NCBI RefSeq assembly: GCF_003367195.1 | Contig: NZ_QRGO01000003.1 | Location: forward strand, 62,001-126,000 | From: Undibacter mobilis | GTDB taxonomy: Bacteria > Pseudomonadota > Alphaproteobacteria > Rhizobiales > Xanthobacteraceae | DNA length: 64,000 nt | Reading direction: 5' to 3' | Part shown: positions 27,249 to 39,536 of the stretch, piece by piece | How the letters are laid out: each line of letters begins with the position of its first letter | How positions within the stretch are numbered: position 1 is the first letter of the stretch | Notes under the pieces: generated by a model | Told to the model about the DNA's origin: nothing | What the model saw: the letters and a program-made list of their open reading frames with translations, nothing else | The model's database searches: none | Program-made: the position numbers and the translations under genes

Positions 27249-27506
27249 CTATTTTCTCCCTCCGGCTTTTGATTGCTGGTCATGACGCAGAGCATGTAAA
27301 AATCTGAATATCAGCGGCTGTGGCGCACTTAACGCGGTCAAATCTTCTGGCAGCTCGTGTGCATCTCTCTTTCTAAGATAAATATCTCTGCTTTCCAAAA
27401 GTATCTTGATTACGTATTGCCGATTCTGCTGGAGGTTGAAGGTGTCTTCGTCGGATATATCGACGATGGAGGGTGTCGCGTAAGAGAGGGCGTCTTTTGT
27501 TGTCAT
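27249..27506 (-). CDS. small unrecognised protein of the low-GC islet
   Basis: The 85-residue protein beginning MTTKDALSYATPSIVDISDE has no recognisable domain. It is charged, with a basic C-terminal end (RHDQQSKAGGRK). AAAGGA about 9 bases upstream supports the ATG at 27506. Only 13 bases separate it from the stop of the upstream membrane/GAF-like gene, so the two are very likely one transcript. Its low GC content matches both neighbours. Confidence 0.6.
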   Translation of the reverse strand: MTTKDALSYATPSIVDISDEDTFNLQQNRQYVIKILLESRDIYLRKRDAHELPEDLTALSAPQPLIFRFLHALRHDQQSKAGGRK

Positions 27507-27519
27507 GTGGCCTGTCCTT

Positions 27520-28554
27520 TTAGGAGGAGCGTTGCCGGGAGAGTCTAGTAAGAACTCCTACGCATAGGGAGGCAGTGCGTGCCAAGAGGAGGCGGGCTGC
27601 GGCATTGTCAAAACGCCCATGCTTATTATCCACGCAAACAAATCCATAAGTGTTATCGATGCTAACTTGTGCATCCGATTTGGCCGTCGTAATCGGCACG
27701 ACCAGTGTTGCGCGATACTTTTTGAACCAGTCTTTGTTTTGATTTTTATAAAGTCGTAGCGCCCACAGTAAACGTAAATGATTTGAAATGTAGTACCCGC
27801 GCTTTCGTTGCCACCTAGTTGGCGGATCTACAATGGCCTTAAACGCTGTGTTGCCTTGATAATGGAATTGCTCAAGTCGGTCGTCTGCGTCTCGTCTCGC
27901 GGTTGCGCTCGCTTCGCAACGTGTTGCGGTTTGCACTAGGCCTGAAGCACTAAGTGTCTTAATAGAAACGTGGCATGAATACCCGGTATAAGTACCAAGA
28001 ATGTTGCATGTCGCGTTGGCGAGTCTTGTTAGCTCGAGATTCAGTTGGTATTTTAAGTCTTGTGATATGTAGCCAGTGTGGCTGTTGAGTTCTTCGCGTA
28101 TATGATCGAAGATTGCATACGTGCTTTCCATTTCTTTCAGGATTGCAATCCATTTTCGGCGCTCCTCTCGCTCTCGAAGAGCGCCCCGCAATAGAAGCGT
28201 AAGAAATGCCACCAACACAATTCCGTAGCGCGCTGCATAGATTTTTTGCGCAATCGGGTCGGAAATTACGAACTCAAATATATTCTCGAATGTGGCCGGG
28301 TGATTCGAATTAACATACGCAAGCGCTACCGTGATTATCGCGGAGGCGCCGACAACCCAGTAGAAAAGATGCACCGGTATGGCGAGGAGACGTTCTATTG
28401 GAGGGTCTCTAGGGCTGGAAATGAGGTTTAACTGTATTTTGGCCGGGTTCGACTTCTTTATAAAATCGAATACAATTAATGGCTGCGAGTCAATACTCTG
28501 CAACCCCGAAAAAGGCGGGTTTGATGGTAGTCCGGTTTTATGCACCGGCTGCAT
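27520..28554 (-). CDS. two-helix membrane protein with GAF-like C-terminal domain
   Basis: The 344-residue protein has two predicted membrane helices (LLAIPVHLFYWVVGASAIIT near residues 56-80 and AARYGIVLVAFLTLLLRGAL near 105-125). A helical linker follows, and then a region resembling a GAF sensor: CHVSIKTLS, RATLVVPITTAKSD, NTYGFVCVDNKHGRFDNAAA and a final RTASLCVGVLTRL. The GAF call is by pattern only. Low GC and the operon with two unrecognised genes suggest acquired DNA. No enzymatic motif is seen. Confidence 0.6.
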   Translation of the reverse strand: MQPVHKTGLPSNPPFSGLQSIDSQPLIVFDFIKKSNPAKIQLNLISSPRDPPIERLLAIPVHLFYWVVGASAIITVALAYVNSNHPATFENIFEFVISDPIAQKIYAARYGIVLVAFLTLLLRGALREREERRKWIAILKEMESTYAIFDHIREELNSHTGYISQDLKYQLNLELTRLANATCNILGTYTGYSCHVSIKTLSASGLVQTATRCEASATARRDADDRLEQFHYQGNTAFKAIVDPPTRWQRKRGYYISNHLRLLWALRLYKNQNKDWFKKYRATLVVPITTAKSDAQVSIDNTYGFVCVDNKHGRFDNAAARLLLARTASLCVGVLTRLSRQRSS

Positions 28555-28629
28555 AAATCGCGCATGGCGAAACGTAAGAAGTTAATTTTAGCCGATTCGC
28601 CTGATGCTCAGTAGTGCTGACGGTAGGTC

Positions 28630-31581
<2,952 letters not shown>

Positions 31582-31662
31582 GGGCACGGAAGAACCTGTT
31601 GGCGCGGCAAAAGGCCGGCGTTCCGGCGACCGACTGGGTCCGCTGGAGCACACGACAGGGTG

Positions 31663-31677
31663 GAACGTAGTGAGAAC
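31663..31677 (-). promoter_or_regulatory. LexA (SOS) box of uvrA
   Basis: On the minus strand this reads GTTC-N7-GTTC (plus strand GAAC-GTAGTGA-GAAC), the direct-repeat LexA site of alphaproteobacteria. It lies 82 bases before the uvrA start codon, within promoter distance. Repression by LexA and induction by DNA damage are inferred. Confidence 0.8.
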
Positions 31678-31791
31678 GGGTCCGGTTCGCTAGGGGCGGC
31701 GCACGCTTTCGCTGCGGCCGGCTGCGATATGGGGATAACCGGTGGCCGGACAATGTCGCTGCGCGGGGAAATACATCGCAAAACCACAAAA

Positions 31792-31818
31792 AAAAGGCCG
31801 GCACGAGGCCGGCCTTTT
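31792..31818 (-). terminator. Rho-independent terminator of the outer-membrane barrel gene
   Basis: A 10-bp stem (AAAAGGCCGG at 31792-31801, CCGGCCTTTT at 31809-31818) with a 7-base loop is followed on the minus strand by a run of T. It lies 21 bases after the barrel gene stop and is well placed to end that transcript before the uvrA promoter. Confidence 0.85.
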
Positions 31819-31838
31819 CAGTCTCGTCGATGCGAAAC

Positions 31839-32483
31839 TTAGAAGCGGTAGTTCAGGCCGGCGCGCACGACGCTAAAGTCGTAGTTGCCCGACACCGGAA
31901 CGCCGGCAAGGTTCAGGTTGACGTCGCCCGAGTGAATGAAGAGGTACTCGGCCTTGACGGTCCAGCGATCCCAGGCACCCCATTCGAGGCCGCCGCCGAG
32001 CGTGTAGCCCGAGCTCCAGGACTTGTCCGAAACCGAAGCAACGCCGTTGGTGGCGCTCAGTTCGGTGCGGGTATAGGCGAAACCGCCGGTGCCGTAGACC
32101 ATGAAGCGGTCCCAGGCATAACCGATACGGCCGCGCACGGTGCCGAAGGCGTTGATGCGGGTGGTGGTCGAGATGCCGCCACCGGTCACGGTTTCGTCGA
32201 TGTCGGCACCCTGGATGTCGGCTTCGAGGCCGAGCACCAGCGGGCTGCCATAGGCCTGCCAGTTGTAGCCGATCTGGCCGCCGCCGACGAAGCCGCCGGG
32301 GTTGCCGCCAGTGTCGACCCAGCCGTAGCCGCCGTTCAGGCCGGCGTAGAGGCCGGTCCAGTTATAGCCAGCCACCATCGGCGGAGCCTTGGTGTAGTTG
32401 CGCGCCGGCATGTCGGCGGCAGAGGCGGCGCCAGTAAGGCCGATGACGGCCAGCGCTGCAGTGAAAAGATGAATTGATCGCAT
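31839..32483 (-). CDS. outer-membrane beta-barrel protein (Omp25/Omp31-like)
   Basis: The 214-residue protein has a Sec signal peptide (MRSIHLFTAALAVIGLTGAA, cleavage after ASA). The mature chain is of the alphaproteobacterial small porin-like family: NWTGLYAGLNGGYGW, GGGQIGYNWQ, TVRGRIGYAWDRFMVYGTGG, TLGGGLEWGAWDRWTVKAEY, and the C-terminal aromatic end VRAGLNYRF needed for barrel insertion. The start is fixed by GGGAGC just upstream. It lies between uvrA and ssb but has its own terminator. Confidence 0.92.
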   Translation of the reverse strand: MRSIHLFTAALAVIGLTGAASAADMPARNYTKAPPMVAGYNWTGLYAGLNGGYGWVDTGGNPGGFVGGGQIGYNWQAYGSPLVLGLEADIQGADIDETVTGGGISTTTRINAFGTVRGRIGYAWDRFMVYGTGGFAYTRTELSATNGVASVSDKSWSSGYTLGGGLEWGAWDRWTVKAEYLFIHSGDVNLNLAGVPVSGNYDFSVVRAGLNYRF

Positions 32484-32962
32484 CAGAAGCTCCCGGTTTG
32501 GACGCGCAGAAGAAAGCAATACCTGCGTAGTGTGCAACCTATATCCGATGTTCGCGTAAAAGCTGTTGCATATAAGCTACTGGAACTTATAATCTATTTT
32601 GGAACTCCGGGATCGAAAAGTTCCATTGCGGGAACTTTTCTACAGGCCAGGGTTGTGTCGTCAGCCGACCATTCCGGCAATGCGGGTGCCACACGCTGTC
32701 TCGACCCATTTGACAAAGGCGGGCTCGATAACTAGAACAAAATAAGAACATTCGGCGCTGTGGCTACGTCGCTGTCGTCGGCGCCCGAAGCGGGGCATGA
32801 TCCGCTGTGGATTACAGGCGGCGACCTGAGACGCCTCCCATGCCGCGCCGGTAGGGTGAGATTGGCAGGGAACGCCGCACGGCGAGCGGACCCTTTTAAC
32901 GGAAGCGGCGACCGGTTGCGTTGCGCCTAAGCTGTTTAGGATCAGCTGTGGCGCAAGATTAG
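32484..32962. other. intergenic region between barrel gene and ssb
   Basis: No gene was accepted here. The part next to the barrel gene should contain its promoter. A 9-bp hairpin (AAAAGTTCC at 32616-32624, GGAACTTTT at 32631-32639, loop ATTGCG) with a short T run stands alone, and GGAACT recurs at 32582 and 32601. The frame at 32532-32735 has no ribosome site or family resemblance. Confidence 0.5.
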
Positions 32963-32977
32963 GTTCAAGAACGGTTC
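32963..32977 (+). promoter_or_regulatory. LexA (SOS) box of ssb
   Basis: GTTC (32963-32966), seven bases (AAGAACG), GTTC (32974-32977) forms the alphaproteobacterial LexA direct repeat. It is 45 bases before the ssb start codon. Together with the uvrA box it indicates that both repair genes are in the SOS regulon. Confidence 0.8.
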
Positions 32978-33022
32978 GGTTCGGCTTTTGTCGGCAGATC
33001 GGTCAGCCAGGCGGAGAGCATC

Positions 33023-33523
33023 ATGGCGGGTAGCGTCAACAAAGTGATTTTGATCGGCAATCTGGGCGCCGATCCGGAAATTCGGCGCACGCAGGACGGC
33101 CGGCCGATCGCCAATCTGCGCATCGCGACATCGGAAACGTGGCGCGACAAGAACACCGGTGAGCGCAAGGAAAAGACCGAGTGGCACCGCGTCGTCGTGT
33201 TCAACGAAGGCCTGTGCAAGGTCATCGAGCAGTATCTGAAGAAGGGCGCCAAGGTTTATCTCGAGGGCGCGCTGCAGACTCGCAAGTGGCAGGACAAGGA
33301 CGGTCAGGATCGCTACTCGACCGAGGTCGTGCTGCAGGGCTTCAACTCGGTGCTGACCATGCTTGACGGCCGCAGCGGCGGCGGCGGTGCGAGCGGCGGC
33401 GACTTCGGATCGAGCGACGACTTCGGCTCCAGCGGCCCGTCGTCGAGCGCGCCGCGCCGGCAGCCGGCGATGGCCGGCGGCGGTGGCCGCAGCAACGACA
33501 TGGACGACGAGATCCCGTTCTGA
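33023..33523 (+). CDS. ssb: single-stranded DNA-binding protein
   Basis: SSB coats single-stranded DNA during replication, repair and recombination. The 166-residue protein has the OB-fold region ([40 protein letters not shown]). A Gly/Ser-rich flexible linker follows, then the acidic tip MDDEIPF, which recruits partner proteins. Length and tail are normal. The SOS box upstream predicts damage induction. Confidence 0.98.
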   Translation: MAGSVNKVILIGNLGADPEIRRTQDGRPIANLRIATSETWRDKNTGERKEKTEWHRVVVFNEGLCKVIEQYLKKGAKVYLEGALQTRKWQDKDGQDRYSTEVVLQGFNSVLTMLDGRSGGGGASGGDFGSSDDFGSSGPSSSAPRRQPAMAGGGGRSNDMDDEIPF

Positions 33524-33624
33524 AATCGGTTGTAATGGCCCGTGGCCGCTAACGCATAGATTGTAAGCGTCCGCGATGCATGGTTAGATCGCTCCCGTTT
33601 CAACGGCTCACGGGGAGGTCTGTC

Positions 33625-33927
33625 ATGCATCGCGTTCTGTTGATTGCGCTCACCGGCGCACTGTGCGTTGCGGCGTCCACTGCCGCCTGGTCGGCAGAGA
33701 AAATGCGCGGCAACAAGGTTTTTGCCAGCGGCTGCACCAGCTTCAAAGTGCCGTTCTGCACGATGCTGAAGACCGGCAAGTCTTCGTATGCCCTGATCGG
33801 AGCGTCTGTGCCGGCCGGCATCGGCGTGACGCTGGTCGGCGAGAAGGGCGATTACAACTTCCTGTGCGGGGCGTGGTCGCTCCGGGTCATCAGCTGGAAG
33901 CCGAACAGGATGAAGTGCCCGATGTAG
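33625..33927 (+). CDS. small secreted Cys-containing protein
   Basis: I do not recognise the family. The 100-residue protein starts with a signal peptide (MHRVLLIALTGALCVAASTA, cleavage near WSA). The mature part of about 77 residues has four cysteines, enough for two disulfides, and a core reading VKGDYNFLCGAW-like with YALIGASVPAGIGVTLVGEK. GGGAGG lies 8 bases before the ATG at 33625. It is probably periplasmic or exported. Confidence 0.7.
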   Translation: MHRVLLIALTGALCVAASTAAWSAEKMRGNKVFASGCTSFKVPFCTMLKTGKSSYALIGASVPAGIGVTLVGEKGDYNFLCGAWSLRVISWKPNRMKCPM

Positions 33928-33952
33928 GGCACCGGCCTAACGCTCGCGCAGG

Positions 33953-34399
33953 TTACGTGCGCTCGGTCAGCAGCGTTGCCAGACACAGCGCGCAGAATCC
34001 CGCGAGCGTCAGTGCCGTATTGGCGGCGTGCGACATTTCCCATTGCCAGCGCAGCGCCTGCCAACCGGCCGGCGCCACGGTCCAGTTCGCCGTCGCGACA
34101 TTGGCGGGATAGGTGAAGGCGAAAAAGATCGCGAGGCCTCCGGCGAGGCACACGACCGCAAGCAACATGAGTCGGAACGGCATCGCCTGCCGTCGCAGGG
34201 CAACGGCCAGCACGGCATTGGCGGCGAGCGCGCCGAACGAGGCAATGCCGAACAGCGCCCAGCCGTTATAGATTGCCTGCGCCGCGAAATAGGTCTCCTG
34301 CGTCATGGCGAGCTTGGTCATCAGCGAGGCGGCATGCGAGCCGCCCGGGACCAGAGCGAAGGCGGTGAGGAAGAGCGCGACGAATTGCAGGGCAAGCAT
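33953..34399 (-). CDS. four-helix membrane protein, DUF1772-like
   Basis: The 148-residue protein has four hydrophobic segments with a Trp-rich loop (NWTVAPAGWQALRWQWEMSH) before the last. The loop pattern W-x-x-x-R-W-x-x-x-H recalls the DUF1772 (anthrone oxygenase-like) family. The match is by pattern only. It converges with the small secreted-protein gene. Confidence 0.65.
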   Translation of the reverse strand: MLALQFVALFLTAFALVPGGSHAASLMTKLAMTQETYFAAQAIYNGWALFGIASFGALAANAVLAVALRRQAMPFRLMLLAVVCLAGGLAIFFAFTYPANVATANWTVAPAGWQALRWQWEMSHAANTALTLAGFCALCLATLLTERT

Positions 34400-34461
34400 C
34401 GGCGCAAAGTGCTTCCGAACTGCGGCAAGGGCGTGTCGTGGTGTTGAAACCTGCCAGCCGT

Positions 34462-35760
34462 TCAGAGTTTCTGGCGTCTGTTCGCCGTCACGACGCGTGT
34501 CGCGATAATGCGGTCGATGCGGCGGCCGTCAAGGTCGGCAATCTCGAAGCGCCAGCCATGCGCGGCGATGGCGTCACCGATCTGCGGAATGGCCTGGAAC
34601 CGCGCCAGCAGGAAGCCGGCGGCGGTCTGGTAACCGCGATCGCGCGGCAGCGCGATGCTGAGCAACTCCGCCATCTCGTCGGCTGCGAGCGAGCCGGCCA
34701 GCGACCAGCGTTCGGGGCCGAGGCGAACGGCGGACGGCTCATCATGCGAGGCCTGCCCGGCGCCGATGATGACTTCCATCAGATTGGCCGGCGTGACGAT
34801 GCCTTCGAAGTGGCCGTATTCGTCATGTACCAGCGCCAGCGGAATCGCCGCATCGCGCAGCACCGGCAGCACGTCGAGCGAATCCATGGTGTCGATGACG
34901 ACCGGCGCGGTTTTGACGAAGCGGCGCACCGACAAGTCCTCACCGGCCAGCGCGGCGCGCAGCATGTCGCGAATGCGCACGACGCCGTGAATGTCGTCGA
35001 TGTTTTCTCCGGCGGGGAGAATGGCGCGGCTGGTGCTGTTCAGAATGCCGCGCACGGTTTCGTCGTCGGCATTGCAGTCGATCCATTCGACCTCATGCCG
35101 CGGCGTCATGGCACCGCGCACCGAGCGGTCGGCGAGCCGCATCACGCCGGAGATGAGCTTGCGCTCGCCGGCCTCGATGACGCCGGCGCTTTCGGCTTCC
35201 GCCATCAGACTCTGAATTTCCTCGTCGCTGACGCGCGATTGGCCGCGTTCGCCCTGGCCGAGCAGGCGCAGCACGGTTCGGCCGGAGAAGTCGAGCAGCG
35301 TTACCAGCGGCGCGGAGATCTTCGACAGCACGGTCATCGCCGGCGCAACGCGGCAGGCGACACGTTCGGGGTCGCGCAGCGCGACCTGCTTCGGCACCAG
35401 TTCGCCGAGGATGAGCGACAGATAGGTGATGACGAGCACGACGAGACCGACACCGAGGGAGTCGGCAATGACATTCGGCACGCCGAGATTCTGCAGCACG
35501 CCGGTCAGGCGCAGGCCGAGCGTCGCGCCGGAAAAGGCGCCTGATAGAATGCCGACCAGAGTGATGCCAATCTGCACCGTGGAGAGAAAGCGGCCGGGAT
35601 CGGAGGCGAGCGCCAGCGCCCGCCGCGACCCGTAGACATCGCGGGCAATCATCGTCTTCAGGCGGCTGTGCCGCGACGAGACGATGGCCAGTTCCGACAT
35701 GGCAAGCGCGCCATTGACGAAAGTGAGCGCGATGACGATGGCGATTTCGATATAGACCAT
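34462..35760 (-). CDS. CNNM/CorC-type membrane protein with CBS domains
   Basis: The 432-residue protein has an N-terminal DUF21 membrane domain (about residues 1-190; ELAIVSSRHSRLKTMI, LSLILGELVPKQVALRDPER). Two CBS repeats follow (VRGAMTPRHEVEWIDCNADD and FVKTAPVVIDTMDSLDVLPV, ending HDEYGHFEGIVTPANLMEVI), then a CorC_HlyC domain (EIADLDGRRIDRIIATRV). Family members are linked to magnesium/cobalt efflux; the older name hemolysin is misleading. The start at 35760 places the first helix at the very N-terminus. Confidence 0.92.
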   Translation of the reverse strand: MVYIEIAIVIALTFVNGALAMSELAIVSSRHSRLKTMIARDVYGSRRALALASDPGRFLSTVQIGITLVGILSGAFSGATLGLRLTGVLQNLGVPNVIADSLGVGLVVLVITYLSLILGELVPKQVALRDPERVACRVAPAMTVLSKISAPLVTLLDFSGRTVLRLLGQGERGQSRVSDEEIQSLMAEAESAGVIEAGERKLISGVMRLADRSVRGAMTPRHEVEWIDCNADDETVRGILNSTSRAILPAGENIDDIHGVVRIRDMLRAALAGEDLSVRRFVKTAPVVIDTMDSLDVLPVLRDAAIPLALVHDEYGHFEGIVTPANLMEVIIGAGQASHDEPSAVRLGPERWSLAGSLAADEMAELLSIALPRDRGYQTAAGFLLARFQAIPQIGDAIAAHGWRFEIADLDGRRIDRIIATRVVTANRRQKL

Positions 35761-35833
35761 GACGGCAATCTAATGGTTCGCGAGGGCCGGCGCGGCCCCG
35801 TGGCGGCACTTTGCCGCGCGACTCTTTACGCGA

Positions 35834-36475
35834 CTACGCGCCGATGGTGGCGCGGATGCCGTCGATGACGAACTGCACCGCCAGTGCCGCCAGCAGCACA
35901 CCGAGCAGGCGCGATAGCACCATATTGGCAGTGCTGCCGAGCAGCCGGCCGAGCCGCGTCGCCATCAGGAACACGGCAAGGCAGAGCAGCATGATGGCGA
36001 CGATTACCGCGAACAGCATGCCGAGCTTGATGGGGTCGCCGCCGGCGCGGCCGGACAGCAGGACCGACGCGGTGATGGCGCCGGGGCCGGCCATCAGCGG
36101 AATTCCGAGCGGGAAGGCGGCGATGTTGCGCACGCGCTCCTCGATCGCCTGTTCGGCGGCTTCGGTCTGCCGCGTGACGCGCACGCCGAACACCATTTCA
36201 GAGGCGATCGAGAACAGCAGCAGGCCGCCGGCAATGCGGAAGGCCGGCAGCGTGATCGACAGCGCATGCAGCAGCCAGTTTCCGATCATGGCGCTGCCGG
36301 TGAGAATGATGGTGGCGATAATGCAGGCGCGCAGCGCCACCTGCGGCCGGTTCTTTTCCGGCAAGCCGTGGGTGACGGCGAGGAAGGCCGGGACAAGGCC
36401 AATCGGGTCGATGACGACCAGCAGCGTGACCAGCGCCGAGATCAGGAAATCGAAGGGGACGGAGCCAAGCACCAT
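35834..36475 (-). CDS. MarC family integral membrane protein
   Basis: The 213-residue protein has six predicted membrane helices and the MarC features VVIDPIGLVPAFLAVTHGLP, PLGIPLMAGPGAITASVLL and a C-terminal VLLAALAVQFVIDGIRATIG. Despite the name, the family has not been firmly tied to antibiotic resistance, and transport function is unproven. It is upstream of the CorC-type gene on the same strand and divergent from gyrA. Confidence 0.92.
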   Translation of the reverse strand: MVLGSVPFDFLISALVTLLVVIDPIGLVPAFLAVTHGLPEKNRPQVALRACIIATIILTGSAMIGNWLLHALSITLPAFRIAGGLLLFSIASEMVFGVRVTRQTEAAEQAIEERVRNIAAFPLGIPLMAGPGAITASVLLSGRAGGDPIKLGMLFAVIVAIMLLCLAVFLMATRLGRLLGSTANMVLSRLLGVLLAALAVQFVIDGIRATIGA

Positions 36476-36701
36476 AGTTCCGATGGTAGCCGTTCGCGGG
36501 GGCGTTGACGCGCCCTAAAAGCGCTTTTGCGCGGCTTTATTCGCGGCGCGCGTGTGCCCTTTCCGAGGGCTTGGAAAATCGGCTGTAAAATATTGAAATT
36601 GCAAGAAAAAAAGACTGTCTTGCCGGGGCTTTAAAATTGGCGTCCGGGGGCCAAATCAGCTACAAATCCGCAGCAGATTCTCTGCCCTCAGGAACGCGTC
36701 C

Positions 36702-39455
36702 TTGTCCGATACCGAGATCCCCAAAACGGGGGGTGAAAACCCCTCCGACGTGCGCCCGATTTCGATCACCGAAGAGATGAAGCGCAGCTATCTCGATTAC
36801 GCCATGAGCGTGATCGTGTCGCGCGCGCTGCCCGATGTGCGCGACGGCCTCAAGCCAGTGCATCGGCGCATCCTCTATTCGATGCACGAGCAAGGCCATA
36901 CGCCGGACAAGAAATACGTGAAGTCGGCCCGCGTCGTCGGCGACGTGATGGGTAAATATCACCCGCATGGCGACAGCGCGATCTATGACGCGTTGGTGCG
37001 CATGGCGCAGGATTTCTCCATGCGCCTGATGCTGATCGACGGGCAGGGCAATTTCGGCTCGGTCGACGGTGATCCGGCGGCGGCGATGCGCTACACCGAG
37101 TGCCGTCTCGCCAAGCCGGCGATGGCGCTGCTCGACGACATCGACAAGAACACCGTCGATTTCCAGGACAATTACGACGGCAACGAGCAGGAGCCGGCGG
37201 TGCTGCCGGCGCGCTATCCGAACCTGCTGGTGAACGGCGCCGGCGGCATTGCCGTCGGCATGGCGACCAATATCCCGCCGCACAATCTCGGCGAAGTCAT
37301 CGACGCCTGCGTGGCGATGATCGACAATCCGGCGATCACGACCGACGACCTGCTCAACATCGTGCCGGGACCGGACTTTCCGACCGGCGGCATCATCCTG
37401 GGCCGCTCCGGCATCTATTCGGCCTTCACGACCGGGCGCGGCTCGGTGGTGATGCGTGGCAAGGTCGCCTTCGAGACCTTCGGCAAGGACCGCGAGTCCA
37501 TCATCATCTCGGAAATCCCGTACCAGGTGAACAAGGCCACCATGGTCGAGCGCATCGCCGAACTGGTGCGCGACAAGAAGATCGAAGGCATTTCCGACCT
37601 GCGCGACGAGAGCGACCGCGACGGCTATCGCGTCGTGATCGAGCTCAAGCGCGACGCCGAGCGCGAAGTCGTGCTCAACCAGCTCTATCGTTTCACGCCG
37701 CTGCAGACGTCGTTCGGCGTCAACATGGTGGCGCTCGATGGCGGCCGTCCGCTGCTGATGACGCTGAAGGACATGCTGACCGCCTTCGTCGCCTTCCGCG
37801 AAGAGGTGGTGTCGCGGCGCACCAAGTTCCTGCTCGGCAAGGCGCGCGACCGCGCCCATATCCTCGTCGGTCTCGCCATCGCGGTGGCCAATATCGACGA
37901 AGTGATCAAGCTGATCCGCGCCTCGAAGGACGCCAAGGAAGCGCGCGAGGCCTTGATGGCGCGCGACTGGCCGGCCAAAGACATGATCAACATGGTGCTG
38001 CTGATCGACGATCCGCGGCACCGCGTCTCCGATACCGGCTCGACGCGGCTGTCGGCCGAACAGGCCCAGGCCATCCTCGATCTGCGCCTGCAGCGCCTGA
38101 CCGCGCTGGGCCGCGACGAGATCAAGGAAGAGCTGGACAAGCTCGCCGCCGAGATCGCCGACTATCTCGACATCCTGCGCTCGCGCGCGCGCATCCAGAC
38201 CATCATCAAGGACGATCTGGCGGCGCTGAAGGCGCAGTTCGCCACGCCACGCCGCACCGAGATTTCGGAAGCGGCCGGCGACATGGACGACGAAGACCTG
38301 ATCCAGCGCGAGGACATGGTCGTGACCGTGTCGCATCTGGGTTACGTCAAGCGCGTGCCGCTTTCGACCTACCGGGCGCAGCGCCGCGGCGGCAAGGGCC
38401 GCGGCGGCATGCAGGTGCGCGACGAGGATTTCGTGGCCCGGCTGTTCGTCGCCTCGACGCATACGCCGGTGCTGTTCTTCTCGTCGGCCGGCAAGGTCTA
38501 CAAGGAGAAGGTGTGGCGGCTGCCGCTGGCGGCGCCGCAGGCGCGCGGCAAGGCGTTCATCAACATCCTGCCGCTCGACAACGGCGAGACCATCACCTCG
38601 ATCATGCCGCTGCCCGAGGACGAGAAGACCTGGGGCGATCTCGACGTCATGTTCGCCACCACCAAGGGCACGGTCCGCCGCAACAAGCTGTCGGACTTCG
38701 TCGAAGTACGCCGCTCCGGCATCATCGCCATGAAGCTCGCGGACGGCGAGGGTATTGTCGGCGTGCAGATCTGCACCGAGAAGGACGATGTGCTGCTGAC
38801 TTCGTCGGGCGGTCAGTGCATCCGCTTTGCGGTGCCGGAGGTGCGCGTGTTCACCGGTCGTACCTCGATGGGCGTGCGCGGCATTGCGCTCGAGGACGAC
38901 GATCGCCTGATCTCGATGTCGATCCTGCGCCACAGCGAGGCGTCGTCGGAAGAGCGCGCGGCTTATCTCAAGAAGGCGAGCGCGGTGCGCCGCAGTTCCG
39001 GCGGCGACGACGAAGCGGTGGCGGCCATGCAGGTCGAAGCCGAAGAGAATGTGGCCGCGATCGAGATCAGCGAAGAGCGCTATGTCGAGATGTCGGCGGC
39101 CGAACAGTTCGTGCTGACCTTGTCGGAGCGCGGCTACGGCAAGCGGACGTCGTCGTACGAGTACCGCATCACCGGCCGCGGCGGCAAAGGCATCGTCGCA
39201 ATGGATATCTGGCAGAAGGCCAAGGGCGGCGGCTTCGAACTCAAGCCGAAGATCGGCCGCCTGACGGCGTCGTTCCCGATCGAGGAAGACGATCAAGTGA
39301 TGCTGGTGACCAATGCCGGCAAGCTGATCCGCACGCCAGTCACGGGCATCCGTCTCGCCGGACGGTCGACGCAGGGCGTTATCGTGCTGGATACGGCGGA
39401 CGACGAGCGCGTCGTGTCGGTCGAGCGCCTCAGCGAGGACGAAGGCGGGGAGTAA
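36702..39455 (+). CDS. gyrA: DNA gyrase subunit A
   Basis: GyrA cuts and rejoins DNA in the supercoiling enzyme with GyrB. The 917-residue protein has [20 protein letters not shown], the quinolone-determining region [20 protein letters not shown] (with the usual Ser and Asp, i.e. the sensitive type), and the active-site Tyr in [11 protein letters not shown]. The GyrA box QRRGGKG (near residue 565) is followed by the wrapping domain. The start is TTG at 36702 with AGGA 8 bases upstream. Gyrase rather than ParC is supported by the intact QRRGGKG box. Confidence 0.97.
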   Translation: MSDTEIPKTGGENPSDVRPISITEEMKRSYLDYAMSVIVSRALPDVRDGLKPVHRRILYSMHEQGHTPDKKYVKSARVVGDVMGKYHPHGDSAIYDALVRMAQDFSMRLMLIDGQGNFGSVDGDPAAAMRYTECRLAKPAMALLDDIDKNTVDFQDNYDGNEQEPAVLPARYPNLLVNGAGGIAVGMATNIPPHNLGEVIDACVAMIDNPAITTDDLLNIVPGPDFPTGGIILGRSGIYSAFTTGRGSVVMRGKVAFETFGKDRESIIISEIPYQVNKATMVERIAELVRDKKIEGISDLRDESDRDGYRVVIELKRDAEREVVLNQLYRFTPLQTSFGVNMVALDGGRPLLMTLKDMLTAFVAFREEVVSRRTKFLLGKARDRAHILVGLAIAVANIDEVIKLIRASKDAKEAREALMARDWPAKDMINMVLLIDDPRHRVSDTGSTRLSAEQAQAILDLRLQRLTALGRDEIKEELDKLAAEIADYLDILRSRARIQTIIKDDLAALKAQFATPRRTEISEAAGDMDDEDLIQREDMVVTVSHLGYVKRVPLSTYRAQRRGGKGRGGMQVRDEDFVARLFVASTHTPVLFFSSAGKVYKEKVWRLPLAAPQARGKAFINILPLDNGETITSIMPLPEDEKTWGDLDVMFATTKGTVRRNKLSDFVEVRRSGIIAMKLADGEGIVGVQICTEKDDVLLTSSGGQCIRFAVPEVRVFTGRTSMGVRGIALEDDDRLISMSILRHSEASSEERAAYLKKASAVRRSSGGDDEAVAAMQVEAEENVAAIEISEERYVEMSAAEQFVLTLSERGYGKRTSSYEYRITGRGGKGIVAMDIWQKAKGGGFELKPKIGRLTASFPIEEDDQVMLVTNAGKLIRTPVTGIRLAGRSTQGVIVLDTADDERVVSVERLSEDEGGE

Positions 39456-39536
39456 ATCTCCCCGGCTGGACATTTCCGTTCAGACAGGGATTACTGAATC
39501 GCCCGCGTTTGCGGACGATGACAGTGAGAACTCCCT

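Noticed and set aside
36660..39473. 937-residue open frame on the minus strand opposite gyrA
   Set aside because: It is the antisense shadow of the GC-rich gyrA gene. Its product is His/Arg/Asp-rich with no domain, while the plus strand encodes a clear gyrase subunit.
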